In this document: positions 7,876-15,308 of the stretch, piece after piece
Position numbering within the stretch: position 1 is the first letter of the stretch
How the letters are laid out: every line of letters begins with the position of its first letter
Assembly: GCA_018262315.1 (NCBI GenBank)
Contig: JAGSPS010000035.1
Location: 1 to 15,454, forward strand
Direction of reading: 5' to 3'
DNA length: 15,454 bases
From: Deltaproteobacteria bacterium
GTDB lineage: Bacteria; Myxococcota_A; UBA9160; PR03
Notes under the pieces: model-generated
What the model saw: only the letters and a program-made list of their open reading frames with translations
The model's database searches: none
Told to the model about the DNA's origin: nothing
Program-made: the position numbers and the translations under genes

Positions 7876-9462
7876 TCAGATCCTCCGCGCGACGTCGGGG
7901 AAGCTGCGCCACACGGGCACGCCGCAGAAGTGGCTGCCCTCCGTGCAGCGCGGACGCGCGAGGCCGTCGCGCACGAAGCAGGGCGGCCCGACGTGGCGCA
8001 TCAGCTCGGGGTGCACCGCGCGCACCTGCTCGATCTCGTCCATCGAGGCTTCCCAGATCTCGCGCTGCGCGTTGAGGCAGGTACGCATCGTCCACTTGTG
8101 GATCAGGTGCAACAGCGAACCCGATTCTTCGAAGCGCACCGCCAGCGCGTTGGGCAGCAGATAGAGCGCGAGCTGCGGAGCGACGCCGAGTGCGAGCAGT
8201 CGCTCGCGCGCCTGCCACGCGTCGCTGACGGCGTCCTCGAAGAGCGCGTGGCATGCCGGGTGTTCGCGGATCAACTCGGGCTCCACGACGTCGACGTGCG
8301 CGGGCGCGCTGCGCGAGAGCAGCGGTCGCGAGCCCGGCACCATGCGGTGCCGCTGATCCTGCGAATCGGCGCTGTGCGAGAGCTTCTTGCGGAACGTGTA
8401 GTGGGCGTGCTCGAGCGCGCGCATCAGCGGCGCGTGCGTCGAGACGTTCAGCGTCTCGAGCCGATACGGATTGCGCGCCGGGTCGAGTGCGATCGCCAGC
8501 GCCTCGGCGTCGTCGAGGTCGGAGCGACCGAGCACGCGGCGCACCGCATCGGCCACCACGGCGGGCGCGCGCGCCCCCCAGTCGACCAGTCGCGAACGCA
8601 GCCCGGCGAGCGACTTGTCGAAGGCTTCGAGCGCCGCCGCGTCGCCGACGCCGGCGGGCGCGAGCGTGTTCTCGGGGATCGCCGCGTCCTCGAGGGCCGG
8701 CTCGCCGACTTCGCGGAAGAACGACGGGTCGAGCGCCTCGACTGCGGCGACCATGCGGCCTACCACGTCGCGCGCTTCGTCAGGCACGTCGCAAACGCCC
8801 GCCATGCGCCGCAGCCGGTGCAACACGAGTCCTGATACGGTGTAGACCATGGCCGTGTGGCAGGCGATCGGCAGCACATAGCGCGCGGTCTCGATCGCCT
8901 TCTTCTCGGCTTCCTTTGCCACGTTCTTCCCGAACGCCTCGTTCTTGCGGCGGTCGAGGTGCCAGAGGTCGTGGAGAATTCCGCGCGTCACGGGTTCGAG
9001 CCGCGCGGTGAGCGCGCGGTAGGCATCCCAGGCGCGCGCGACGCTCGCCTCGAACAGCGCCCGCGCCTCCGCGCCGAGAGCGGGCGGGACGTGCGCGTGC
9101 GCTTCGTCGAGGCGCACGTAGCGCTGGCTCTGCTGCTCGGTGTTGTAGAACGGAAAGGCGTGCAGGAAGCACCAGACGAGCTGGCGCGAAATCCCCGACA
9201 GCGCGAACTCGAAGGTGGCGTGCTGATAGACGGTGTGGTGACCGCCCTGGAAGGTGAGCGGGCCGATGTTGCGGCGCTGGAGGTCGGTGATCTCGTCGAC
9301 TTCGATGACGCGCGGCGAGTAGCAGGTGCGGGCGGCCGCGATCGCGTCGTCGTAGGGACGCTCGAACCAGTTGCGCAGCCGGACCTGGGGACCGCCGTCG
9401 ACGAGACCGCCGCGCGCTGCGGCTCGAACGGCGCTTTGATCGATGGGATCGACGCTCGCCAC
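7876..9462 (-). CDS. Tandem-domain ThyX-like protein (FAD-dependent thymidylate synthase family)
   Basis: ThyX proteins methylate dUMP to dTMP using FAD, methylene-tetrahydrofolate and NADPH. Usual ThyX chains are about 220-250 aa; this one is 528 aa and shows two ThyX-like halves. Half 1 (about 28-230) has R-T-C-Y-S-P, GGHHTVYQH (73-81), SGISRQL (89-95) and S-Q-R-Y (112-115), but the RHR of the signature is replaced by W-C-F-L-H-A-F. Half 2 (about 335-490) has L-E-H-A-H, then S-H-S-A-D-S-Q-D-Q-R-H-R (RHR at 371-373), with G-S-R-P where S-x-R-Y is expected, and later A-Q-R-E-I-W. The tail has three cysteines (C495, C506, C513). The GTG at 9462 is the best start I see, though its ribosome binding site is poor; the frame is open to 9627. 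It heads the minus-strand cluster. Confidence 0.82.
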   Translation of the reverse strand: MASVDPIDQSAVRAAARGGLVDGGPQVRLRNWFERPYDDAIAAARTCYSPRVIEVDEITDLQRRNIGPLTFQGGHHTVYQHATFEFALSGISRQLVWCFLHAFPFYNTEQQSQRYVRLDEAHAHVPPALGAEARALFEASVARAWDAYRALTARLEPVTRGILHDLWHLDRRKNEAFGKNVAKEAEKKAIETARYVLPIACHTAMVYTVSGLVLHRLRRMAGVCDVPDEARDVVGRMVAAVEALDPSFFREVGEPALEDAAIPENTLAPAGVGDAAALEAFDKSLAGLRSRLVDWGARAPAVVADAVRRVLGRSDLDDAEALAIALDPARNPYRLETLNVSTHAPLMRALEHAHYTFRKKLSHSADSQDQRHRMVPGSRPLLSRSAPAHVDVVEPELIREHPACHALFEDAVSDAWQARERLLALGVAPQLALYLLPNALAVRFEESGSLLHLIHKWTMRTCLNAQREIWEASMDEIEQVRAVHPELMRHVGPPCFVRDGLARPRCTEGSHFCGVPVWRSFPDVARRI

Positions 9463-9530
9463 GCACGGCTCCGGCTGGATCGGGCCATACTGGCAGAGCG
9501 ACTGTTCACGGGCAACGTCGCTGCACAGGA

Positions 9531-9547
9531 GGCAATGGCCTTCCCAA
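9531..9547 (-). promoter_or_regulatory. Weak candidate sigma-54 promoter for the thyX-like gene
   Basis: The minus strand reads TTGGGAAGGCCATTGCC, keeping TTGG, TTGC and the exact GG-N10-GC spacing, but the CA after the GG is GA. Transcription would begin near 9520, about 58 bases before the GTG at 9462. This may be chance in GC-rich DNA. Confidence 0.25.
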
Positions 9548-9665
9548 TTTGGCGAGCGCATTGGCCTCGCCGCCGCCCACGCTGTGTACGAAAGGCGACC
9601 CCAACCCCGCCCTTTAGTCCACTTCATTCTCGTGCGTCACGGCGTCTTTGGACGGCGGCCGTGCG

Positions 9666-9681
9666 GGCTGCCTGCGCAGCC
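9666..9681. repeat. Dyad GGCTGC-N4-GCAGCC upstream of the sigma-54 promoter
   Basis: Perfect six-base arms (9666-9671 and 9676-9681) are separated by CTGC. It lies about 22 bases upstream of the -24 element at 9704, closer than most activator sites. It could be a regulator site, but GC-rich dyads also arise by chance. Confidence 0.35.
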
Positions 9682-9701
9682 ATTGCCACTCGCTCCAGCG
9701 C

Positions 9702-9718
9702 TTGGCACGTGGCTTGCG
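9702..9718 (+). promoter_or_regulatory. Sigma-54 (-24/-12) promoter of the hybrid kinase gene
   Basis: TTGGCACGTGGCTTGC matches the sigma-54 consensus TGGCACG-N4-TTGC without a mismatch in the fixed bases. GG (9704-9705) and GC (9716-9717) are exactly ten bases apart. Transcription should start near 9729, giving a leader of about 50 bases before the ATG at 9781. Activation would require an enhancer-binding protein, and the NtrC-type regulator encoded 1.9 kb downstream is the obvious candidate. Confidence 0.8.
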
Positions 9719-9780
9719 CATCCATCTGGACGGACCGGTGTGCGTGGCGCCACCGCCGCGGAGTCGAACGCGAAAACACC

Positions 9781-11679
9781 ATGGCCAGACTCTGGATCGT
9801 GCATCGCGAACCGCGCTGGCGGGACGCGCTCGTCACCATGGCAGGTTCACTGGACGTGCTCGCGGGCGACCCGACCGACGCGGCGCGCTTCGACGCGGCG
9901 GCGCCGCCGCGCGCCGTCATACTCGGCGTGGCCGGCGACTTCGAGGCCGAACTCGAGTTCGCCTACCGCTTTGCACCGCGACTCGCCCGGACGGCGTGGG
10001 TGCTGCTCGCGCACCCGCTCGACGCGCCCGAAGTCGCGCGCCTCTTCGACGCGTTGCCCGCGACGCTGGTGCCGATCGCGAGCGACGCCGCAGTGCTGCA
10101 GCGCCGCGTGCGCGACGCGATCGCACGGAAGCCGGCCGCGGCGCTCACGACGCGGCATCGCCGCGACGCGATCGCGGAACGCTTCGCCCGCTGGTTCGGC
10201 GATCTCGAGCTGCCCGAGCTGCTCGCTGCGACCGACCCCACGCGCGCCGCGGCGCCGCTCGTGGTGCGCGGCGAGCCGGGTACCGGCCGCGGACTGCTCG
10301 CGCGCTACCTCCACGGCGTGACGGCAGCCGACGCGGCGGTGCCGTTCGCGGCGGTCGCGTGCACGAGTGGTGCGGACCCGCTCGCACTGCTCGCCAATCT
10401 CGTGCCCGAAACCGGCGAGCTTCCGAGCGCCGGGCCTTTGACCGTGTGTCTCGAAGAAGTCGATCAGCTCGCGCCCGCGGCGCAGCGCGTGCTGCGCGCG
10501 GTGATCGAAACGGGCGCGCCGACCGGGCGACTGCGCGCCGCGCGGGTGCGCTGGATCGCGACTGCCGGCGACCCGCACGGCGACGCCGGCGACTGCCTCG
10601 ATCCCGACCTCGCCCGCGCGCTGGCCGGTTTCGCGCTGCGCATTCCGCCGTTGCGCGAGCGACCCGCGGCAATCGAGGCGATCGCCAGCGGCATGACGCG
10701 CGCCTTCGCCGCATCGCGCGGGGAACCCGAACGGCACTTCGATCCCGCCGCCGTCGAGCGCCTCCGCACGCATCCCTGGCCGGGCAATCAGCGCGAACTC
10801 GAAGCCGTGATCCTCCGCACGCTGACCGCGACCCACGTCGATCCGATTGCGGTGGGCGACCTGCGCTTCGAACGACTCGACCTCTACTCGCTCGAGGCCA
10901 ATGGTCTCGATCATCAGGAGGGAACAGAATCGGAGACGGCCGAGCGCGACACGATGCCGATCGGGATGTCCGTCGCGGCGCGGAGCCGGACGCCCGAGCC
11001 CAGGGAGGTCGCGAGCGACGACGTGATCCGGCGGCTCTCGGCGGCGGTCGCGCACGAGGTGGGCAACCCGCTCGTCGGCATCCGCACCTACGCCGCGATG
11101 CTTCCCAGCCGCTTCGACGACCCGGAGTTCCGCCGCCAGTTCGCCGAGCGGGTCGAGACCGACACCCGCCGCATCGAAGCAGTGATCGAGACGCTCGCAC
11201 AGCTCGGTTCGTTGCCGGCGCCAGAGCGCGTGCCGGTGGACGTCTCGTCGATGCTCGCGCGACTGCTCGAACGCGAGCGCCCGCGCATCCGCGAGCGCCG
11301 CCTCGTGGTGCTCGAGGAATTCGACCGCACGGAGCCCTGCGCACTCGGCGACGCCGAGCAGCTCCGCTTCGCGTTCGGTCTGCTGCTCGAACAGGCGCTC
11401 GGCTGGATGCCGGAACGCGGCGATCTCTACGTCGCGACCCGGCACCAGGGTGCTCGCGACGACGGCGCGCCGCGCATGCGCATCCTGCTTCGCTTCCACG
11501 CGCCCGCTGGCGACGGACTGGGCTTCGGTGACAACGCACTCGCAGTGGCCGCCGTCGACGCCGTCGTGCGCGCCCACCGCGGCTCGCTGGTGCTCGAGTC
11601 CACGGCCGGCGGCGAAGCCACCGTGTTGATCGAGCTGCCGGCGCCGCAACAGGCTGGGGAATACGCGGCCACGCGGTAA
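9781..11679 (+). CDS. Histidine kinase with N-terminal degenerate sigma-54-activator AAA+ domain
   Basis: This 632-aa protein has an unusual domain order and no membrane segment. Residues 1-115 look like a receiver-type fold without the phospho-acceptor. Residues about 135-350 match the AAA+ domain of NtrC-type activators: Walker A-like GEPGTGRG (164-171, Arg in place of Lys), Walker B-like C-L-E-E-V (223-227, first Asp now Glu), I-P-P-L-R-E-R and W-P-G-N-Q-R-E-L (333-340). The segment that should carry GAFTGA is shortened and absent, so it cannot contact sigma-54 in the usual way. Residues about 412-480 are a HisKA domain with H425 in A-H-E-V-G-N-P. The C-terminal ATPase region (about 486-622) is poor: the N-box Asn is Gln and no clear D-x-G-x-G is seen. 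The ATG at 9781 lies downstream of the sigma-54 promoter; earlier in-frame starts would precede that promoter. It ends 14 bases before its presumed partner regulator. Confidence 0.82.
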   Translation: MARLWIVHREPRWRDALVTMAGSLDVLAGDPTDAARFDAAAPPRAVILGVAGDFEAELEFAYRFAPRLARTAWVLLAHPLDAPEVARLFDALPATLVPIASDAAVLQRRVRDAIARKPAAALTTRHRRDAIAERFARWFGDLELPELLAATDPTRAAAPLVVRGEPGTGRGLLARYLHGVTAADAAVPFAAVACTSGADPLALLANLVPETGELPSAGPLTVCLEEVDQLAPAAQRVLRAVIETGAPTGRLRAARVRWIATAGDPHGDAGDCLDPDLARALAGFALRIPPLRERPAAIEAIASGMTRAFAASRGEPERHFDPAAVERLRTHPWPGNQRELEAVILRTLTATHVDPIAVGDLRFERLDLYSLEANGLDHQEGTESETAERDTMPIGMSVAARSRTPEPREVASDDVIRRLSAAVAHEVGNPLVGIRTYAAMLPSRFDDPEFRRQFAERVETDTRRIEAVIETLAQLGSLPAPERVPVDVSSMLARLLERERPRIRERRLVVLEEFDRTEPCALGDAEQLRFAFGLLLEQALGWMPERGDLYVATRHQGARDDGAPRMRILLRFHAPAGDGLGFGDNALAVAAVDAVVRAHRGSLVLESTAGGEATVLIELPAPQQAGEYAATR

Positions 11680-11693
11680 GCTCCGCCGCGGCC

Positions 11694-13094
<1,401 letters not shown>

Positions 13095-13102
13095 ACCCCG
13101 AC

Positions 13103-13117
13103 GGAACGCTGCGTTCC
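13103..13117. repeat. Perfect palindrome GGAACGC-T-GCGTTCC
   Basis: Seven-base arms surround a single T. Its right arm shares GTTCC with the next dyad (13113-13126), so three alternating GGAAC/GTTCC half-sites lie in 24 bases. This looks like stacked binding sites for a dimeric regulator. A one-base loop argues against an RNA hairpin, and no T-run follows. Confidence 0.6.
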
Positions 13118-13126
13118 ATCTGGAAC
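13113..13126. promoter_or_regulatory. Candidate activator site 1, GTTCC-ATCT-GGAAC
   Basis: A perfect five-base-arm dyad with a four-base spacer, centred about 191 bases before the predicted transcription start at 13311. The same architecture recurs at 13182. The distance suits an upstream activator sequence for an NtrC-type protein. Confidence 0.6.
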
Positions 13127-13181
13127 AGCGCGCGAAAGCTCCGCCGGAATCACGACTTACCACTCGGCGACCGGACCGCGC

Positions 13182-13195
13182 GTTCCGAACGGAAC
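13182..13195. promoter_or_regulatory. Candidate activator site 2, GTTCC-GAAC-GGAAC
   Basis: The same arms and spacer length as the site at 13113, starting 69 bases further on and centred about 122 bases before the predicted start. Recurrence of identical arms in a short non-coding region makes chance unlikely. Confidence 0.6.
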
Positions 13196-13283
13196 CATCG
13201 CCGGCCCGCACCCCGCGCCCGGCCCCTGATGATTTTCTTTTTCCTTTCGGTGACTTGCGCCGTGGCCTGCAGACGCGCGGCAG

Positions 13284-13300
13284 TTGGCATCCCTATTGCG
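13284..13300 (+). promoter_or_regulatory. Sigma-54 (-24/-12) promoter of the HD-GYP/PilZ genes
   Basis: TTGGCATCCCTATTGCG carries GG (13286-13287) and GC (13298-13299) exactly ten bases apart, with TTGGCA and TTGC kept. Transcription should start near 13311, about 33 bases before the GTG at 13344. Two candidate activator dyads lie at suitable distance upstream. Confidence 0.78.
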
Positions 13301-13343
13301 AAGCAGGCGACGGGCGAACGCGAGGCGCTACGAGGAGACCCGT

Positions 13344-14567
13344 GTGATCCATCCCAGCCCCGTACGCGCGAATGTGCTCATCGTCGACGACGAGCGCGGC
13401 CCCCGTGAATCGCTCCGCATGATTCTCTCGCCGACCTACGCGGTCACGCTGGTTGCGAGCGGCGCCGAAGCGCTCGAAGTCCTCCACACGTCGCCCGTGG
13501 ACGTCGTGACGCTCGATCTGGCGATGCCCGGCTTGCGCGGCCAGGAGTTGATGCGTGCGATCCGCCTCGATTTCCCGGACGTCGAGGTGATCATCATCAC
13601 CGGCCACGGCGATCTCGACTCGGCGACCGATGCGATCCGCCACGGCATCTGCGACTACCTCCAGAAGCCCTTCGACGTGGTGCAGGTGACGGCGGCGGTC
13701 TACCGCGCCGTGTCGCGGCGCCGCGGCCGGCGGCGGCTGGTGTCGTTCCTCGAGGAACTGGGCGAAGTCGTCGGTCGCGACGTCCACGTCTCGGACATCC
13801 TCGATCAGGTCGAGACCGACTCGGGTCTGCGCACCCGACTCGGCGAGGTTCTCGCGCGTTCGGCTGCCGACTTCGCGCCCGTGCCGGCGTTCGAGTCCGA
13901 GCGCACGCTGCCCTTCTTCGAAGTGCTGGCCGATGCGATCGAGTCGCAGGATCCCTTCATGCGAGGCCATGCCCGGCGCACCGCGTTCTACGCGACGCTT
14001 CTCGCCGAGCGGCTCTGCCTCTCGGAGACCGAGAAGCGCCAGGTACGTCTCGCCACCTTCCTGCACGACATCGGCAAGATCGGCGTCCCGTCCGCGCTGC
14101 GCTCTCACGACGGCGCGCTCGGAGCGGACGACCGCCTCGCCGTCGAACGGCATCCGATGGTGGGCGCGCGCCTGATCGAGCCGCTCGGCGTCTCCGCGGA
14201 ACTCGTCGCAGCCGTGCGTCATCACCACGAGCGTTGGGACGGTGCGGGCTATCCCGATCGGCTCGCCGGCGAAGCGATCCCGCTCACGGCGCGCATCGTT
14301 CAGATCGCGGACGCGTTCGACGCCATGACCGGCGGCACGCGACCCGACCAGGCGAAATTCTCGCGGGCGGAAGCGCTCGCCGAACTCGCGCGCTGCGCGG
14401 GCTCGCAGTTCGATCCCACGTTGGTAAAGGAGTTCGCGGTCATCGCGGAGGGAGCCACCGGTGAGGTCGATTTCGACCTCGTCGCGAACCTCGTCGCGTC
14501 GACGCGTTCGATGTCGGAGTCGGCCGTTCCGTCGGCGCGGCAAAGCGACCAGAGGGGGGCACCCTAG
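13344..14567 (+). CDS. Response regulator with HD-GYP domain, predicted cyclic-di-GMP phosphodiesterase
   Basis: This 407-aa cytoplasmic protein joins a receiver domain (about 8-125; D15-D16, phospho-acceptor D58, T86, K108) to an HD-GYP domain (about 185-370), the layout of RpfG. HD-GYP enzymes degrade cyclic-di-GMP. The metal residues appear complete: H209 (R-G-H-A-R-R), H241-D242 in LHDIGKIG, H270, H294-H295 and the signature R-W-D-G-A-G-Y-P (297-304), then A-D-A-F-D-A-M. The GTG at 13344 is fixed by AGGAG 6 bases upstream. An earlier in-frame TTG at 13284 lies inside the promoter and is excluded. The linker (about 125-185) is charged and helical. It stops one base before the PilZ gene, so the two are one unit. 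Its own kinase could be the upstream hybrid kinase or another. Confidence 0.93.
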   Translation: MIHPSPVRANVLIVDDERGPRESLRMILSPTYAVTLVASGAEALEVLHTSPVDVVTLDLAMPGLRGQELMRAIRLDFPDVEVIIITGHGDLDSATDAIRHGICDYLQKPFDVVQVTAAVYRAVSRRRGRRRLVSFLEELGEVVGRDVHVSDILDQVETDSGLRTRLGEVLARSAADFAPVPAFESERTLPFFEVLADAIESQDPFMRGHARRTAFYATLLAERLCLSETEKRQVRLATFLHDIGKIGVPSALRSHDGALGADDRLAVERHPMVGARLIEPLGVSAELVAAVRHHHERWDGAGYPDRLAGEAIPLTARIVQIADAFDAMTGGTRPDQAKFSRAEALAELARCAGSQFDPTLVKEFAVIAEGATGEVDFDLVANLVASTRSMSESAVPSARQSDQRGAP

Positions 14568-14568
14568 G

Positions 14569-14970
14569 ATGCGCGAAGCAGGGAGCCAGCTCTCACTCGA
14601 CTTCGAGGGGGGCGGGAGCGTCACGACATTGCGTTCCGTTCGCAAGGCGCGGCGGATCGCGACGGTACGGTTGGTGGAATTCGCACCCTTCCCGCGCGCT
14701 CGCCGAGAAGAACGGTGGCACGTGGGCTTCACCCTCGACCTGTCGTCCCAGGGCGCTTGCCTGCGGGCGAAGGAGACCGAACCGGTGGGTTCCCTGATTC
14801 GCGTGATCGTCCGCGGTGTCGACGGTCGGCCGACTCTCGATTCGATCGCCCGCGTCGTGTGGAGCGCCGACGGCCGCTTCGGCGAGGTGCGCATGGGCCT
14901 GTCCCTGCTCGCTTCCCGGAGCCGCCGGCCCGGGCGCGTTGCGTCCCGCCGGGCGGCAGTCGCCGCCTAG
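14569..14970 (+). CDS. PilZ-domain protein, predicted cyclic-di-GMP receptor
   Basis: This 133-aa protein has the PilZ binding motifs: R25-x-x-x-R29 (V-R-K-A-R-R) and D57-x-S59-x-x-G62 (D-L-S-S-Q-G-A), followed by the barrel strands I-A-R-V-V-W-S and V-R-M-G-L-S-L-L. PilZ proteins change shape on binding cyclic-di-GMP and pass the signal to partners in motility, polymer export or transcription. The basic tail (R-S-R-R-P-G-R-V-A-S-R-R) is likely disordered. The ATG at 14569 begins one base after the HD-GYP stop, with a purine run AGAGGGGGG upstream, so translation is probably coupled. The pairing puts a phosphodiesterase and a receptor for the same messenger in one transcript. Confidence 0.88.
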   Translation: MREAGSQLSLDFEGGGSVTTLRSVRKARRIATVRLVEFAPFPRARREERWHVGFTLDLSSQGACLRAKETEPVGSLIRVIVRGVDGRPTLDSIARVVWSADGRFGEVRMGLSLLASRSRRPGRVASRRAAVAA

Positions 14971-14994
14971 CCGGCCAAAAGCTACGTTGCCGGC

Positions 14995-15297
14995 ATGTTC
15001 GGCATCGGCATGACCGAGTTGATCGTGATCATGGTCGTCGCGCTGATCGTATTCGGCCCGACGCGGCTCCCTGAACTCGCTCGCTCGCTGGGCCGCGCGA
15101 TGAGCGAGTTCCGTCGCGCCTCGACCGACATCCGCCAGACCTTCCAGGAAGCGGTCCAGGAGCCGAAGCCGGCTCCGGCCCCCGTACCGCCTGCCCCCGT
15201 CATCGCTCCTCCCGAAGTGCAGGCGCAAGCCAACGCCGCCGCGCCCGGAGCGTCCATGGCGCCGGCGGATCGCGATCCGAGCGGCGCGACGTCTTGA
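14995..15297 (+). CDS. Twin-arginine translocase subunit TatA/TatB
   Basis: This 100-aa protein has the TatA/B plan: a short periplasmic start, one membrane helix (about 5-20), the hinge F-G-P (20-22), an amphipathic helix (about 24-50: L-P-E-L-A-R-S-L-G-R-A) and a flexible tail rich in Pro and Ala (about 56-90). These subunits work with TatC to export folded proteins. M-F-G-I-G-M-T-E-L and G-P-x-x-L-P are TatB-like, while L-G-R-A-M-S-E-F-R-R-A is closer to TatA, so I leave the subunit open. The ATG at 14995 has no clear ribosome binding site. A CCGGC...GCCGG pair flanks the gap before it. It lies 24 bases after the PilZ gene and 11 bases before tatC. Confidence 0.88.
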   Translation: MFGIGMTELIVIMVVALIVFGPTRLPELARSLGRAMSEFRRASTDIRQTFQEAVQEPKPAPAPVPPAPVIAPPEVQAQANAAAPGASMAPADRDPSGATS

Positions 15298-15308
15298 TCT
15301 CCCCTGGG

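Larger units (their letters stand above)
9463..9780. other. Divergent intergenic region (318 bp) with sigma-54-type promoters
   Basis: This gap lies between the divergent thyX-like and kinase genes. It contains a near-perfect -24/-12 promoter facing right (9702-9718), a six-base-arm dyad just upstream of it (9666-9681), and a weaker -24/-12-like match facing left (9531-9547). Open reading frames cross the region on both strands but show no recognisable protein and no supported start. Confidence 0.6.
13095..13343. other. Intergenic control region (249 bp) of the HD-GYP/PilZ genes
   Basis: In order, it holds an overlapping pair of inverted repeats just after the regulator's stop, a second GTTCC-N4-GGAAC dyad, a pyrimidine-rich low-GC stretch, a -24/-12 promoter and a ribosome binding site. 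This is the typical build of a sigma-54 enhancer-promoter region. Confidence 0.7.

Noticed and set aside
9463..9627. N-terminal extension of the thyX-like protein to 9627
   Set aside because: The extra residues show no ThyX features, and the frame would cover the intergenic sequence and the candidate promoter on that strand. The GTG at 9462 is nearer the domain start, although its ribosome binding site is weak.
8857..9780. Extended start for the hybrid kinase, in frame back to 8857
   Set aside because: That part runs antisense through the thyX-like gene and lies upstream of the near-perfect sigma-54 promoter at 9702-9718.
9847..11649. Long open frame (600 codons) on the minus strand opposite the hybrid kinase
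   Set aside because: It is antisense to a protein with clear AAA+ and HisKA motifs. Its own translation has no recognisable motifs and is rich in Arg, Gly and Ala as expected for shadow frames in GC-rich DNA. The same applies to long antisense frames at 3547-4719, 5090-6625, 10145-12238, 11838-13211 and 13293-14894.
13103..13130. Rho-independent terminator after the NtrC-type regulator gene
   Set aside because: The inverted repeats could pair, but no T-run follows, and the same dyad recurs at 13182. Binding sites explain this better.
13284..13343. TTG start at 13284 for the HD-GYP protein
   Set aside because: The codon lies inside the -24 element and has no ribosome binding site. The GTG at 13344 has AGGAG at 6 bases and begins right before the receiver domain.
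14716..14730. TGGCACG-like sigma-54 promoter inside the PilZ gene
   Set aside because: The base pair ten bases after the GG is TC rather than GC, and it lies within coding sequence.
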